This document shows positions 27,410 through 36,749 of a DNA stretch of 64,000 nt, piece by piece. This stretch comes from Dactylosporangium sucinum (GTDB taxonomy: Bacteria; Actinomycetota; Actinomycetes; Mycobacteriales; Micromonosporaceae). The stretch lies in assembly GCF_014647515.1 (NCBI RefSeq), contig NZ_BMPI01000002.1:1-64000 (forward strand). Direction: 5' to 3'. The notes under the pieces are model-generated. The model was not told where the DNA came from. It saw only the letters and a list, made by a program, of their open reading frames with translations, and did no database searches. Made by a program: the position numbers and the translations under genes. The stretch's first letter is position 1. Every line of letters starts with the position of its first letter.

Positions 27410-29089
27410 ATGGGAAGCCACCGGCTCAGCCGCCGGGGCCTGCTCGCCTCGATCGGCGTCATCGCCGCCACGCCGTTGCTCGACGCGTGCGGCAGCCCCA
27501 AGGAGAACAACCCGGGCACGACCAGCCAGACCGACCTGTCCAAGGTCCTGCCCGCGTTCGTGCCCGCCACCTCGGTCAAGCCCGACATCGCGTCGGTGAC
27601 CGGCGCGGCCGGCGGCGTGACCGACCCGACCTTCCTGTCGTACCCGGCCAGCCCGCCGAAGACGGTCACCGGCCCGGTCGGCTCCGGCGGTACCTACGTG
27701 ACGATGACGCCGCTGTGGGGCGCGATCCCGCCGTCGAGCGGCAACGCCTACTACGACGCCGTCAACAAGGAGCTCGGCGCGACGGTCAAGATCCAGCCCG
27801 CCGACGGCAACACCTACGGCGACCTGCTGGCCCCGCTGTTCGCCTCGGACAAGCTGCCGGACTGGATCGACATCCCGAGCTGGAACATCAGCAAGCTGAA
27901 CTTCGGCGAGGCGGTCCGCACCAAGTTCGCCGACCTCACGCCGTACCTGTCCGGCGACAACATCAAGCAGTACCCCAACCTCGCCGCCATCCCGACCAAC
28001 GCCTGGGTCTCCGCGGTGTGGAACGGCAAGCTCTACGGCCTGCCGATCTACTCGTCGGGCGCGGTCGTCGCCGGCGCCTACTTCTACCGCAAGGACCTCT
28101 TCGACAAGGCCGGCGTCTCCGCCGACATCAAGAGCGTCGCCGACCTGGAGGCGGTCGGCAAGGCGCTCACCAACGCCGCGGCCGGCCAGTGGGCGTTCGA
28201 CGACCTGTTCGGCGACGACGCGGGCTACATCGGCCAGCTCTACGGGTTCCCGTCGGGGAACTACCCGTGGACCGACAACGGCGGCAAGCTGGTGCACCGC
28301 TACGAGACCGACGGCATCGTCGAGGCGCTCAACTGGCACGCGAAGATGGTCAAGGCCGGCTACCTGCACCCCGACGCGGTCGCCAACAACAGCCAGAACG
28401 CCAAGCAGCGGTTCTGGAGCGGCAAGGTCGCGGTCTGCGCCGACGGCACCGGCGCCTGGAACGGCGACGACACCAAGTCCGGCGCGGCGGCGAACCCGAG
28501 CTACAACCGGCAGGCGTTCAAGACCTTCAGCGCAACCGGCGGCCAGCCGACGGTGGAGATCGGCAACGGCGCGGGCATGTACAGCTACCTCAACAAGAAG
28601 CTCAGCGACAAGCAGATCAAGGAGCTCCTGTCGATCGCCAACTACCTCGCCGCGCCCTACGGCTCGGCGGAGTGGCTGACGGTCAACTTCGGCGTCTCCG
28701 GCACCCACTACACGATGCAGGACGGCAACCCGCTGCTGACCGAGCAGGGCAGCAAGGAGATCGCCACGTCGTACCAGTTCCTCGCGAGCCCGCTCTCGCC
28801 GACCACGGTGAAGTCCGGCAACGCGCAGGTCGCCAAGGACTACGCGGCCTGGCAGGCCGACATGGTGAAGTACCTCAAGAAGCCGCTCTTCTACGGCATG
28901 AACGTCTCCGAGCCGGCCCAGTTCGGCTCGCTCACCCAGCCGATGAAGGACACGATCACCGACGTCAAGCTGGGCCGCAAGCCGATCTCGGCGTGGACCG
29001 AGGCGGTCGCGAACTGGCGCCGGCAGGGCGGCGACGACCTGCGCAAGTTCTACGAGGACATCCGGACGAAGTACGGCACCGGCCAGTGA
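27410..29089 (+). CDS. Oligosaccharide-binding lipoprotein of ABC importer (LplA-like)
   Basis: A 559-residue solute-binding protein. The N-terminus has a twin-arginine-like SRRGLLAS followed by a hydrophobic segment and lipobox LLDAC (Cys27), suggesting a Tat-routed lipoprotein. Its size and partners (two permeases of the LplB/YtcP kind) match receptors for larger oligosaccharides. No ATPase gene is in this operon; such importers commonly share an MsmK-type ATPase encoded elsewhere. RBS GAAGGG precedes ATG 27410. It leads the operon receptor - permease - permease - GH42 - GH95. Confidence 0.85.
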   Translation: MGSHRLSRRGLLASIGVIAATPLLDACGSPKENNPGTTSQTDLSKVLPAFVPATSVKPDIASVTGAAGGVTDPTFLSYPASPPKTVTGPVGSGGTYVTMTPLWGAIPPSSGNAYYDAVNKELGATVKIQPADGNTYGDLLAPLFASDKLPDWIDIPSWNISKLNFGEAVRTKFADLTPYLSGDNIKQYPNLAAIPTNAWVSAVWNGKLYGLPIYSSGAVVAGAYFYRKDLFDKAGVSADIKSVADLEAVGKALTNAAAGQWAFDDLFGDDAGYIGQLYGFPSGNYPWTDNGGKLVHRYETDGIVEALNWHAKMVKAGYLHPDAVANNSQNAKQRFWSGKVAVCADGTGAWNGDDTKSGAAANPSYNRQAFKTFSATGGQPTVEIGNGAGMYSYLNKKLSDKQIKELLSIANYLAAPYGSAEWLTVNFGVSGTHYTMQDGNPLLTEQGSKEIATSYQFLASPLSPTTVKSGNAQVAKDYAAWQADMVKYLKKPLFYGMNVSEPAQFGSLTQPMKDTITDVKLGRKPISAWTEAVANWRRQGGDDLRKFYEDIRTKYGTGQ

Positions 29090-29096
29090 GGACGCG

Positions 29097-30077
29097 GTGA
29101 CCGCGACGACATCAGCAAGCCCGGCTGCGGACCGGACCGTGGACGCAGCCGGGCCGGCACCGAATCGGGAGCGGCGCTGGCGGATCCGCCTGCGCCGCGA
29201 CCGCTCGCTGCTCATCATGACGGTGCCGACGGTCGTGCTGCTGGCCGTGTTCGCCTACGCGCCGATGCTCGGGCTGGTCACCGCGTTCCAGAGCTACGAC
29301 ATCTACTCGGGGTTCTGGTACAGCCCGTTCGTCGGCCTGAAGAACTTCGAGCGGCTGCTCCAGGACCCGATCTTCTGGCACGCGCTGGAGAACACGCTCG
29401 TCATCAGCGCGGTGCAGCTGGTGCTGTACTTCCCGGTGCCGATCGCGCTGGCCCTGCTGTTCAACGAGGTGGCCAGCGGCCGCGTGCGCGCCTTCGTGCA
29501 GGCCGTGGTCTACCTGCCGCACTTCTTCTCGTGGGTGCTCGTCGTGACGGTGTTCCAGGAGATGCTCGGCGGCGCCGGGGCGCTCAACACCCTGCTGCGC
29601 CGGCACGGGTACGAGACCTGGGACATCATGACCAACCCGGAGGCCTTCAAGTTCCTCGTCACCGCCCAGGCGGTGTGGAAGGAGGCCGGCTGGGGCATCA
29701 TCGTGTTCCTGGCTGCCCTCGCAGCCATCGACCAGACCCTCTACGAGGCGGCCGCGGCCGACGGCGCCGGCCGGTGGCGGCGGCTGTGGCACGTGACGCT
29801 GCCCGGCATGCGCGGCGTCATCGTGCTCATGCTGGTGCTGCGGCTGGGCAACGCGCTCACCGTCGGCTTCGAGCAGATGCTCGTCCAGCGGCAGGCGGTC
29901 GGGCGCGACGCCTCCGAGGTGCTCGACACGTTCGCCTACTACTACGGCGTCGTGAACAACAACTTCAGTTACGGCGCCGCCGCCGGGCTGTTCAAGGGCG
30001 TCCTGTCACTGCTGCTGGTGCTGGCCGCGAACAAGCTGGCGCACGCCTTCGGCGAGGACGGGTTGTACCGCAAATGA
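29097..30077 (+). CDS. Sugar ABC permease, LplB/YtcP-like (first subunit)
   Basis: A 326-residue permease with six helices and a long cytoplasmic N-terminus of about 40 residues. The EAA loop reads EAAAADGAGRWRRLWHVTLP. It is seven bases downstream of the receptor gene; its stop overlaps the next start (ATGA). The family imports oligosaccharides together with a binding protein and an unlinked ATPase. Confidence 0.88.
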   Translation: MTATTSASPAADRTVDAAGPAPNRERRWRIRLRRDRSLLIMTVPTVVLLAVFAYAPMLGLVTAFQSYDIYSGFWYSPFVGLKNFERLLQDPIFWHALENTLVISAVQLVLYFPVPIALALLFNEVASGRVRAFVQAVVYLPHFFSWVLVVTVFQEMLGGAGALNTLLRRHGYETWDIMTNPEAFKFLVTAQAVWKEAGWGIIVFLAALAAIDQTLYEAAAADGAGRWRRLWHVTLPGMRGVIVLMLVLRLGNALTVGFEQMLVQRQAVGRDASEVLDTFAYYYGVVNNNFSYGAAAGLFKGVLSLLLVLAANKLAHAFGEDGLYRK

Positions 30078-31003
30078 GCGTCAACGTGCAGGCGCGCCGC
30101 CGCCACCAGGGGCCCGTGTGGGAGGAGCCGTCCGGGCCGGCCGCCAAGGCCGGCAAGGGCGTCGTCCTGGTGCTCGTCGTCGCGGTGATCCTGGTGCCGC
30201 TGTACTCGATCGTGCTGACCAGCTTCTCCACCCAGGCGTCGATCAACGAGGCCGGCGGGCTGGTCACCGTGCCGAAGGGCCTGACCCTGGAGGCCTACCG
30301 GCAGATCTTCACCAACCAGCTCGTCACCCACTCGCTGCTGGTCAGCCTGGTCATCACCGTCGTCGGCACCGCGCTGTCGATGGTGGTGAGCGTGCTGTGC
30401 GCCTACGGGCTGTCGCGCCGCGGCTCGTTCGCCCACCGCACGATCCTCATGTTTCTGGTCGTGACGATGTTCTTCAGCGGCGGGCTCATCCCGTCGTTCC
30501 TGGTCGTCACGGCCCTCGGCGGCTACGGGCAGTACTGGACGATGATCCTGCCGCTGGCGGTGTCGGTGTTCAACATCCTGGTGCTGCGGGCGTTCTTCAG
30601 CGGTACCGCACCCGAGCTCATCGACGCGGCCCGGGTGGACGGCGCCGGGGACTGGCGCATCCTGTGGTCGGTCATCGTGCCCACGTCGAGGGCGGTGCTC
30701 GCCGTCATCACGCTGTTCTACGCGGTCGGCTACTGGAACTCGTTCTTCAACGCCCTGCTCTACCTGCCGGACAACGGCAAGTGGCCGCTGCAGATGATCC
30801 TCTACACCTACACGCTGCAGGGCAGCGCGATGCCGGGCACCGGCACCACCGGCACCGGCCAGTACGCCGGCCACCAGCAGATCGCCCACCTCTCGCTGCA
30901 GATGGCGGTCGTGACGCTGACGCTCATCCCGATCGTGCTCGCCTACCCGTTCGTCCAGCGGCACTTCACCAAGGGCATGCTGACCGGCGCGATCAAGGGC
31001 TGA
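30074..31003 (+). CDS. Sugar ABC permease, LplC/YtcP-like (second subunit)
   Basis: A 309-residue permease with six helices; the EAA loop reads DAARVDGAGDWRILWSVIVP. A Gly/Thr-rich insert (GTGTTGTGQY) sits in a late external loop. ATG 30074 overlaps the preceding stop. GH42 begins four bases after its stop, so transport and hydrolysis are co-expressed. Confidence 0.88.
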   Translation: MSVNVQARRRHQGPVWEEPSGPAAKAGKGVVLVLVVAVILVPLYSIVLTSFSTQASINEAGGLVTVPKGLTLEAYRQIFTNQLVTHSLLVSLVITVVGTALSMVVSVLCAYGLSRRGSFAHRTILMFLVVTMFFSGGLIPSFLVVTALGGYGQYWTMILPLAVSVFNILVLRAFFSGTAPELIDAARVDGAGDWRILWSVIVPTSRAVLAVITLFYAVGYWNSFFNALLYLPDNGKWPLQMILYTYTLQGSAMPGTGTTGTGQYAGHQQIAHLSLQMAVVTLTLIPIVLAYPFVQRHFTKGMLTGAIKG

Positions 31004-31007
31004 GCAC

Positions 31008-32885
31008 GTGCTGAGCGAGGGGCGGCTGCTGTTCGGGGGCGACTACAACCCCGAGCAGTGGCCCGCGGCGGTCTGGGATGACGATGTACGGCTGATGCGC
31101 GCGGCCGGCGTCAACCTGGTCACGGTCGGCGTCTTCGCGTGGGCGGCGCTGCAGCCCGAGCCCGGCCGGTTCACGTTCGAGTGGCTGGACACCGTCCTCG
31201 ACCTGCTCCACGACAACGGGATCGGGGTGGCGCTGGCCACCCCCACCGCGTCGCCGCCGCCGTGGCTCGGGCACCGGCACCCCGACACCCTGCCGCAGGG
31301 GCCCGACGGCGTGCGGCGGCTCTACGGCTCGCGCAACCAGTACTGCCCGTGCGCGCCGGCCTACCGGCGGGCCGCGCTCGTCGTCACCGAGGCGCTCGCC
31401 GCCCGCTACGCCCGGCACCCGGCCCTGCGGATGTGGCACATCGGCAACGAGTACGGCACCGCCTGCCACTGCGACCACTGCGCCCGGCGGTTCCGCGGCT
31501 GGCTGGTCCGCCGCTACGGCGACCTCGACGGGCTGAACACGGCCTGGGGGACGGCGGTGTGGTCGCAGCGCTACGGGTCGTGGGACGAGGTGCTGCCGCC
31601 GCGGCACATGCAGTACATCGGCAACCCGGGCCAGGAGCTGGACTATCAGCGCTTCGTCTCGGACGCCCTCCTGGAGTGCTTCACCGCCGAGCGCGACGCC
31701 GTTCGTTCTGCGAACCCTGCCGTGCCGGTGACGACGAACTTCATGGACCTCTACCGGCACACCGACGGCTGGCGCTGGGCCGCCGAGGAGGACTTCGTCT
31801 CGCTGGACACCTATCCGGACCCGAACGACCCGGACGCCGCCCTGCGCGGGGCCCTGTCGAAGGACGTCGTTCGCTCCCTCGGCGGCGGGCGGCCGTGGCT
31901 GCTCATGGAGCAGTCGCCGGGGGCGGCCAGCTGGCGGCCGGTCGCCACGCCGAAGCGGCCCGGCTTGAACCGGCTGTGGTCGATGCAGGCCGTGGCGCGG
32001 GGGGCGGACGGGGTGCTGCACTTTCAGTGGCGGGCGTCGCGGCAGGGCGCCGAGCGGGCGCACGGCGCGATGGTCCCGCACGCCGGGCCCGACTCGCGGG
32101 TGTTCCGGGAGATCTGCGAGCTCGGGTCCTCGCTCGACGCGCTGTCCGCCGTGGTGGGGTCGACCGTCGCCGCCGGCGTGGCGATCGTGCTGGACTGGGA
32201 CGCCTGGCGGGCCTGCGAGCTGCCGCACCAGCCGCTCGACGGGTTCTCCTACGTCGACCGGCTCACCGAGTACTACGCGCCGCTGTGGCGGGACAACGTG
32301 ACCTGCGACTTCGCCCGCGCCGACGGGCCGCTGGGCGACTACCGCCTGGTGCTGGTCCCCAACCTGTACCAGGTCACCCCGGCCGCGGCGGCCAACCTGC
32401 GCGACTACGTCGCCGGCGGCGGCACGCTCGTCATGGGGCCGTTCAGCGGGGTCGCCGACCCCGACGAGCGGGTCTTCACCGGCGGCTGGCCCTGGGGGCT
32501 CGCGGACCTGTTCGGCGTCCGGGTCGAGGAGCACTGGCCCCTGGCGGCACCGCTGGCCGTCGCTTCGGGGGACCTGGGCGACTTCGTCGCGACCGGCTTC
32601 GCGGAGTGGGCCGAGGCGCGGGGGGCCTCCGTGGTGGCGACCGCCCGGGGCGGGCCGCTCGACGGGCGGCCGATGGTCCTGCGCAACGGCCGGGCCTGGT
32701 ACGTGGCCACGCTACCGTCGCCGGACGGCATGCGGCGGCTGCTGCGGACCGTGTGCGCCGCGGCCGGCGTCCGGCCCGTGCTGCCGGACCTGCCGCCCGG
32801 CGTCGAGGCCGTGCGCCGAGGCGACCGGGTGTTCCTGCTCAACCACGACGACCTGACGGTGGACATCGTTGCGGCACCGCATTGA
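31008..32885 (+). CDS. GH42 beta-galactosidase
   Basis: A 625-residue GH42 enzyme with no signal peptide, so cytoplasmic. The acid/base is Glu148 in WHIGNEYG and the nucleophile Glu301 in LLMEQSPG. A four-Cys zinc site is probable from YCPC and CHCDHC (Cys113, 115, 153, 155/158). GH42 enzymes release beta-galactose (some alpha-L-arabinopyranose) from imported oligosaccharides. GTG 31008 follows the permease stop by four bases. Its last 17 bases overlap the GH95 start. Confidence 0.92.
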   Translation: MLSEGRLLFGGDYNPEQWPAAVWDDDVRLMRAAGVNLVTVGVFAWAALQPEPGRFTFEWLDTVLDLLHDNGIGVALATPTASPPPWLGHRHPDTLPQGPDGVRRLYGSRNQYCPCAPAYRRAALVVTEALAARYARHPALRMWHIGNEYGTACHCDHCARRFRGWLVRRYGDLDGLNTAWGTAVWSQRYGSWDEVLPPRHMQYIGNPGQELDYQRFVSDALLECFTAERDAVRSANPAVPVTTNFMDLYRHTDGWRWAAEEDFVSLDTYPDPNDPDAALRGALSKDVVRSLGGGRPWLLMEQSPGAASWRPVATPKRPGLNRLWSMQAVARGADGVLHFQWRASRQGAERAHGAMVPHAGPDSRVFREICELGSSLDALSAVVGSTVAAGVAIVLDWDAWRACELPHQPLDGFSYVDRLTEYYAPLWRDNVTCDFARADGPLGDYRLVLVPNLYQVTPAAAANLRDYVAGGGTLVMGPFSGVADPDERVFTGGWPWGLADLFGVRVEEHWPLAAPLAVASGDLGDFVATGFAEWAEARGASVVATARGGPLDGRPMVLRNGRAWYVATLPSPDGMRRLLRTVCAAAGVRPVLPDLPPGVEAVRRGDRVFLLNHDDLTVDIVAAPH

Positions 32886-35052
32886 GCTCACGGCGCCGGC
32901 CGCCGACTTCCACGACGGGTTCCCGATCGGCAACGGCCGGCTCGGCGCGATGGTGCACGGCCGGTGCGGCACCGAGTGGTTCGACCTCAACGCCGACACG
33001 CTGTGGTCGGGCGGCCCGCTGGCACCGCCGCCGGGCCCGTCGCCGGCCGGGGCGCTGCCGCCGCTGCGGGCGGCGATCGCCGCGGGCGACCACGCGCGGG
33101 CCGACGCGCTGGCCCGGTCGCTGCAGGGGCCGGCCTGGACCCAGTCCTACCAGCCGCTGGGGCGGTTGACGCTGGCCTACGGCTCGGCTGGCTCGGCGTC
33201 GACGGACGGCTATCGCCGGTGGCTCGACCTCGCCCGGGCCGTCGCCGTCACGCGGCACGGCGGTGCCGAGGTCACGTCGTTCGTCTCCGCGCCCGACGAC
33301 GTGCTGGTCGTCTCCGTCGCCGCTCCCGGCGCCCCGGAGCTGCACTCGCCGCACCCGGGAGTGACGCTTGGGGAGCTCGACGGCTGTCTGGTGTGGACCG
33401 GGCAGGCGCCCGAGTCGGTGCTGCCCAACTACGTCGTGGACCGCTCGCCGGCGGTGACCTACGGCCCCGCCGGCATGGGCTTCGCGGTGGCGGCGGCGGT
33501 CGACGGCGACCGGCTCCTCGTCGCGGCGGCCACCGGCTTCCGCGGCCCCTTCGAGTCGCCCTCGACCGATCTCTCCGAGCTCGCCCTCGATGCCGTCGCC
33601 CGGGTGTCCGCCGCCCGGAGGTTGTCCACGGCGGAGCTGCTGGAGCGGCACGTCGAGGAGCACCGCGGCTGGTTCGGCCGGGCCGACCTGCACCTGCCGG
33701 ACGCGCCGCGGGAGGAGCTGCTGTTCCACCTGGGCCGGTACCTGCTCGTCGCCGCCTCCCGCCCGGGCACCCAGCCGGCCAACCTGCAGGGCATCTGGAA
33801 CGCCGACGTCCGGCCCGGCTGGAGCAGCAACTGGACGACGAACATCAACGCGCAGATGAACTACTGGGCGGCCGAGACCACCGGCCTGGCCGAGCTGCAC
33901 GAGCCGCTGCTCACGCTGACCCGCGACCTGGCCGTGGCCGGCGCGCCCACGGCGGCGTTCCACTACGGCGCCGGCGGCGCGGCCGCCCACCACAACACCG
34001 ACCTGTGGCGGTTCACCGCGCCGGTGCCCGGCGAGCCGCAGTGGGCGAACTGGCCGTCGGCGCTGGCCTGGCTCTCGGCCCACCTGTGGGAGCACTGGTC
34101 GTTCGGGGGCGAACCGCCCGATCCGGCGGTGTTCGCGGCGGCGGCCCGCTTCACGCTCGACCTGCTGGTCCCCGACGCGTCCGGCGCGCTCGTCCTCAGC
34201 CCGTCGACCTCTCCGGAGCACGATTTCTCCGGCGGTACCGCCGTGTCCTGGGGCTGCGCGATGGACCAGGAGCTGGCGCGGGAGGTGCTCACCCGCTGCG
34301 CCGCCCTGGGCGGTCCCCTGGCGGCGGAGGCGTCCCGGGCGCTGGAGCTGCTGCGGCCGGTCCAGACCGGCCCCGACGGCGCCCTGCTGGAGTGGTACGA
34401 CGACCGCCCGCCCGGCGAGCCCGGCCACCGCCACCTGTCCCACCTCTACGGCCTGTACCCCGGCACCCGCATCACCGAGACGGGCACCCCGGCCGACTAC
34501 GCGGCGGCCCGGCTGGCGCTGCACCAGCGGCTGGCCGCGGGCACCGGCCACACCGGCTGGAGCCGCGCCTGGGTGCTGTGCCTGGCCGCCCGCCTGCGCG
34601 ACGCCCCGCTGGCCGCGTCGTCCCTGCGGGCGCTGCTGGACGAGCTGTGCTCGCCGTCGCTGCTGACCCTGCACCCGGACGCGGCCCGCCCGACCGGCTG
34701 GATCTTCCAGATCGACGGCAACCTCGGCGCGGCGGCCGGCATCGCCGAGCTGCTGGTGCAGAGCCACGAGGGCACGGTCGCGCTGCTCAAGACCCTCCCG
34801 CCGGCCTGGTCGTCCGGCTCGGCCCGCGGCCTGCGCTGCCGCGGCGGCCACGAGGTGGCGCTGTCCTGGGCGGGCGGCGCGCTGCGCGAGGCGCGCATCG
34901 TGGCCGGCCGCAACGGCCCCCTGGTGGCCGACCTCCCGCCCGGCCCGCTCACGGTCCCGGGCGCGACGGCCGCCCCGGGCGCGGCCCCCGGCCGCCGACG
35001 GCTGACCTGGGACGCCACGGCGGGCACCGAGTACGTCCTGACCGCGTCGTAG
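32869..35052 (+). CDS. GH95 family alpha-L-fucosidase/galactosidase-like enzyme
   Basis: A 727-residue protein with the GH95 pattern: an N-terminal beta-domain beginning FHDGFPIGNGRLGAMVHG, an (alpha/alpha)6 barrel with GIWNADVRPGWSSNWTTNIN and QMNYW, the HRHLSHLYGLYPG motif, and a C-terminal beta-domain. The family inverts 1,2-alpha-L-fucosides or related alpha-L-galactosides, as on xyloglucan side chains or host glycans. No signal peptide is seen. TTG 32869 is the start, lying inside the end of the GH42 gene. With GH42 and GH3 it suggests stepwise removal of fucose, galactose and beta-linked backbone sugars from an imported oligosaccharide. Confidence 0.88.
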   Translation: MRHRIELTAPAADFHDGFPIGNGRLGAMVHGRCGTEWFDLNADTLWSGGPLAPPPGPSPAGALPPLRAAIAAGDHARADALARSLQGPAWTQSYQPLGRLTLAYGSAGSASTDGYRRWLDLARAVAVTRHGGAEVTSFVSAPDDVLVVSVAAPGAPELHSPHPGVTLGELDGCLVWTGQAPESVLPNYVVDRSPAVTYGPAGMGFAVAAAVDGDRLLVAAATGFRGPFESPSTDLSELALDAVARVSAARRLSTAELLERHVEEHRGWFGRADLHLPDAPREELLFHLGRYLLVAASRPGTQPANLQGIWNADVRPGWSSNWTTNINAQMNYWAAETTGLAELHEPLLTLTRDLAVAGAPTAAFHYGAGGAAAHHNTDLWRFTAPVPGEPQWANWPSALAWLSAHLWEHWSFGGEPPDPAVFAAAARFTLDLLVPDASGALVLSPSTSPEHDFSGGTAVSWGCAMDQELAREVLTRCAALGGPLAAEASRALELLRPVQTGPDGALLEWYDDRPPGEPGHRHLSHLYGLYPGTRITETGTPADYAAARLALHQRLAAGTGHTGWSRAWVLCLAARLRDAPLAASSLRALLDELCSPSLLTLHPDAARPTGWIFQIDGNLGAAAGIAELLVQSHEGTVALLKTLPPAWSSGSARGLRCRGGHEVALSWAGGALREARIVAGRNGPLVADLPPGPLTVPGATAAPGAAPGRRRLTWDATAGTEYVLTAS

Positions 35053-35077
35053 GCTGCCCCGGGGTGCGCCGATGGGC

Positions 35078-35083
35078 TACGGT
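35078..35083 (+). promoter_or_regulatory. -10 TACGGT for leaderless DUF4139 gene
   Basis: TACGGT ends 7 bases before GTG 35091, the same layout as at 12147, 39849 and 52170. There is no convincing ribosome site between them, so transcription probably starts at or next to the GTG. This marks a promoter separate from the GH95 operon. Confidence 0.5.
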
Positions 35084-35090
35084 GCCCAAC

Positions 35091-36686
35091 GTGCCTCACA
35101 CGATCGACGCCGCCGTCGTCGCGGTCACCGTCTACCCCACGCAGGCTCGGGTCACCCGGCGCGGCCGGGTCACGCTCGACGCCGGCGACCAGGTCGTCGA
35201 GGTGGGGCCGCTGCCGCTGAGCCTCGACGGCGACTCGATCCGGGTCAGCGGGCGCGGGCCGGCGACCGTGCTCGGCGTCGACGTCGTGCTCCGGCGCCGC
35301 GAGCGGCCGGCCGACGCCTCCCTGGCCGCGGTCCGCGAGGAGCGCGACCGCGCCGCCGACGAGTCCGTCGAGATCGAGGACGCGGAGTCGGTGCTGCAGC
35401 AGCGCCGCACGTTCCTCACCACGCTGGGCGAGCGGGCCGGCGGCGCCTACGCGCGGGCGGTCGCGACCGGCGCCGCGGCGACCGACGCGGTGGCGTCGTT
35501 CACCACGACGCTGGGCGACGAGCTGACCGGCGTGCTGGCCGCCCTGCGCGACCTGCGCCGCCGCCGCACCGAGGTCGCCGAGCGGCTCGCCGCGCTCGAC
35601 CGGCGGCTCGCCGACCTGTCCGGCAAGCGGGAGCCCGACGGGCGCTACGCCGTCGTCACGCTCGCCGTGTCGGCGCCGGGCGAGGTCGAGCTCGACGTCT
35701 CCTACCAGGTGCCCGAGGCCGGCTGGCGCTCGACGTACGACGTGCGGCTGGTCGGCGAGACGCTGCAGCTGTCCTGGTTCGGGCTGGTGGAGCAGCGCAC
35801 CGGCGAGGACTGGCCGGAGTGCGAGCTGGCGCTGTCGACCGCCCGCCCGTCGGGCGTCGTGGCGATTCCCGAGCTGGACCCGTGGTACCTCGACCCGCTC
35901 CTGCCGCCGCCCCCGCCGCCCCAGCCGTACGGCGGTCGCGGGATGCCCATGCCGGCGCCGATGATGGCCGCCCCCGGCGGTGCGCCGCCGCCCCGCGCGG
36001 TCGCGGCCGCGATGGACGTCTCGGCGCCGATGGAGCTGGAGGTGGCCCAGGCGCGGGTCGAGGAGGGCCCGGTCGCGGCGACGTACCGCCCGGCCCGCCC
36101 CGTCGCCGTGCCCGCCGACGGCACCACCGCCCGCGCCACGATCGCCGTGGTCGACCTGACCGCCCGGCTCGACCACGTCACCGCCCCGGCCCGCTCGACC
36201 GACGTCCACGTCCGGGCCGTGGTGACCAACTCGTCGCAGCACACGCTGCCGCCCGGCAAGGCCTCGGTGTTCCACGAGGCCGACTTCGTCAGCCGCACCA
36301 ACCTGTCGACCTGGGCGCCCGGCGAGGAGCTGGAGCTGGCGCTCGGCCTGGACGACCGGGTCCGGGTCGAGCGCGAGCTGGTCCGCCGCACCGCCACCAA
36401 GGCGACGCTGGGCTCGAGCCGGCGCCGCGAGGTCGAGTACCGCACGACGATCGGCAACTACACCGGCCGCACGGTCCGTATCACGGTGCTCGACCAGCTG
36501 CCGGTCAGCCGCCACGACGGCATCGCCGTGCGCGAGACCGCCGTGGAGCCCCAGCCGGCCGAGCGCACCGACCTCGGCGTGCTCACCTGGCGCCTGCAGC
36601 TCGCCGAGGGCCAGTCGGCGACCCTGCGCCTGGGGTACCGCGTGGAGACCGCGAAGGGCGTCGAGCTCTCCGGCTGGCGCGAGTAG
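35091..36686 (+). CDS. DUF4139 / MuiA-like protein
   Basis: A 531-residue protein of the mucoidy-inhibitor MuiA/DUF4139 type. Order: N-terminal DUF4140-like beta part (VVAVTVYPTQARVTRRG), a coiled coil with ERDRAADESVEIEDAE and ALRDLRRRRTEVAERL (about residues 80-180), then the DUF4139 domain starting near YAVVTLAVS, interrupted by a Pro/Met/Gly-rich linker (LPPPPPPQPYGGRGMPMPAP). No signal peptide or membrane helix is seen. The function of the family is not established. GTG 35091 is chosen for the leaderless layout; GTG 35082 would add three residues. It converges with the LacI gene at 36750. Confidence 0.8.
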   Translation: MPHTIDAAVVAVTVYPTQARVTRRGRVTLDAGDQVVEVGPLPLSLDGDSIRVSGRGPATVLGVDVVLRRRERPADASLAAVREERDRAADESVEIEDAESVLQQRRTFLTTLGERAGGAYARAVATGAAATDAVASFTTTLGDELTGVLAALRDLRRRRTEVAERLAALDRRLADLSGKREPDGRYAVVTLAVSAPGEVELDVSYQVPEAGWRSTYDVRLVGETLQLSWFGLVEQRTGEDWPECELALSTARPSGVVAIPELDPWYLDPLLPPPPPPQPYGGRGMPMPAPMMAAPGGAPPPRAVAAAMDVSAPMELEVAQARVEEGPVAATYRPARPVAVPADGTTARATIAVVDLTARLDHVTAPARSTDVHVRAVVTNSSQHTLPPGKASVFHEADFVSRTNLSTWAPGEELELALGLDDRVRVERELVRRTATKATLGSSRRREVEYRTTIGNYTGRTVRITVLDQLPVSRHDGIAVRETAVEPQPAERTDLGVLTWRLQLAEGQSATLRLGYRVETAKGVELSGWRE

Positions 36687-36749
36687 GTCACCCGCCGGCG
36701 CTGGTGCCGCCGACGCTACGGACGGTCCGGCACGGGGCCATCCGCCGGG

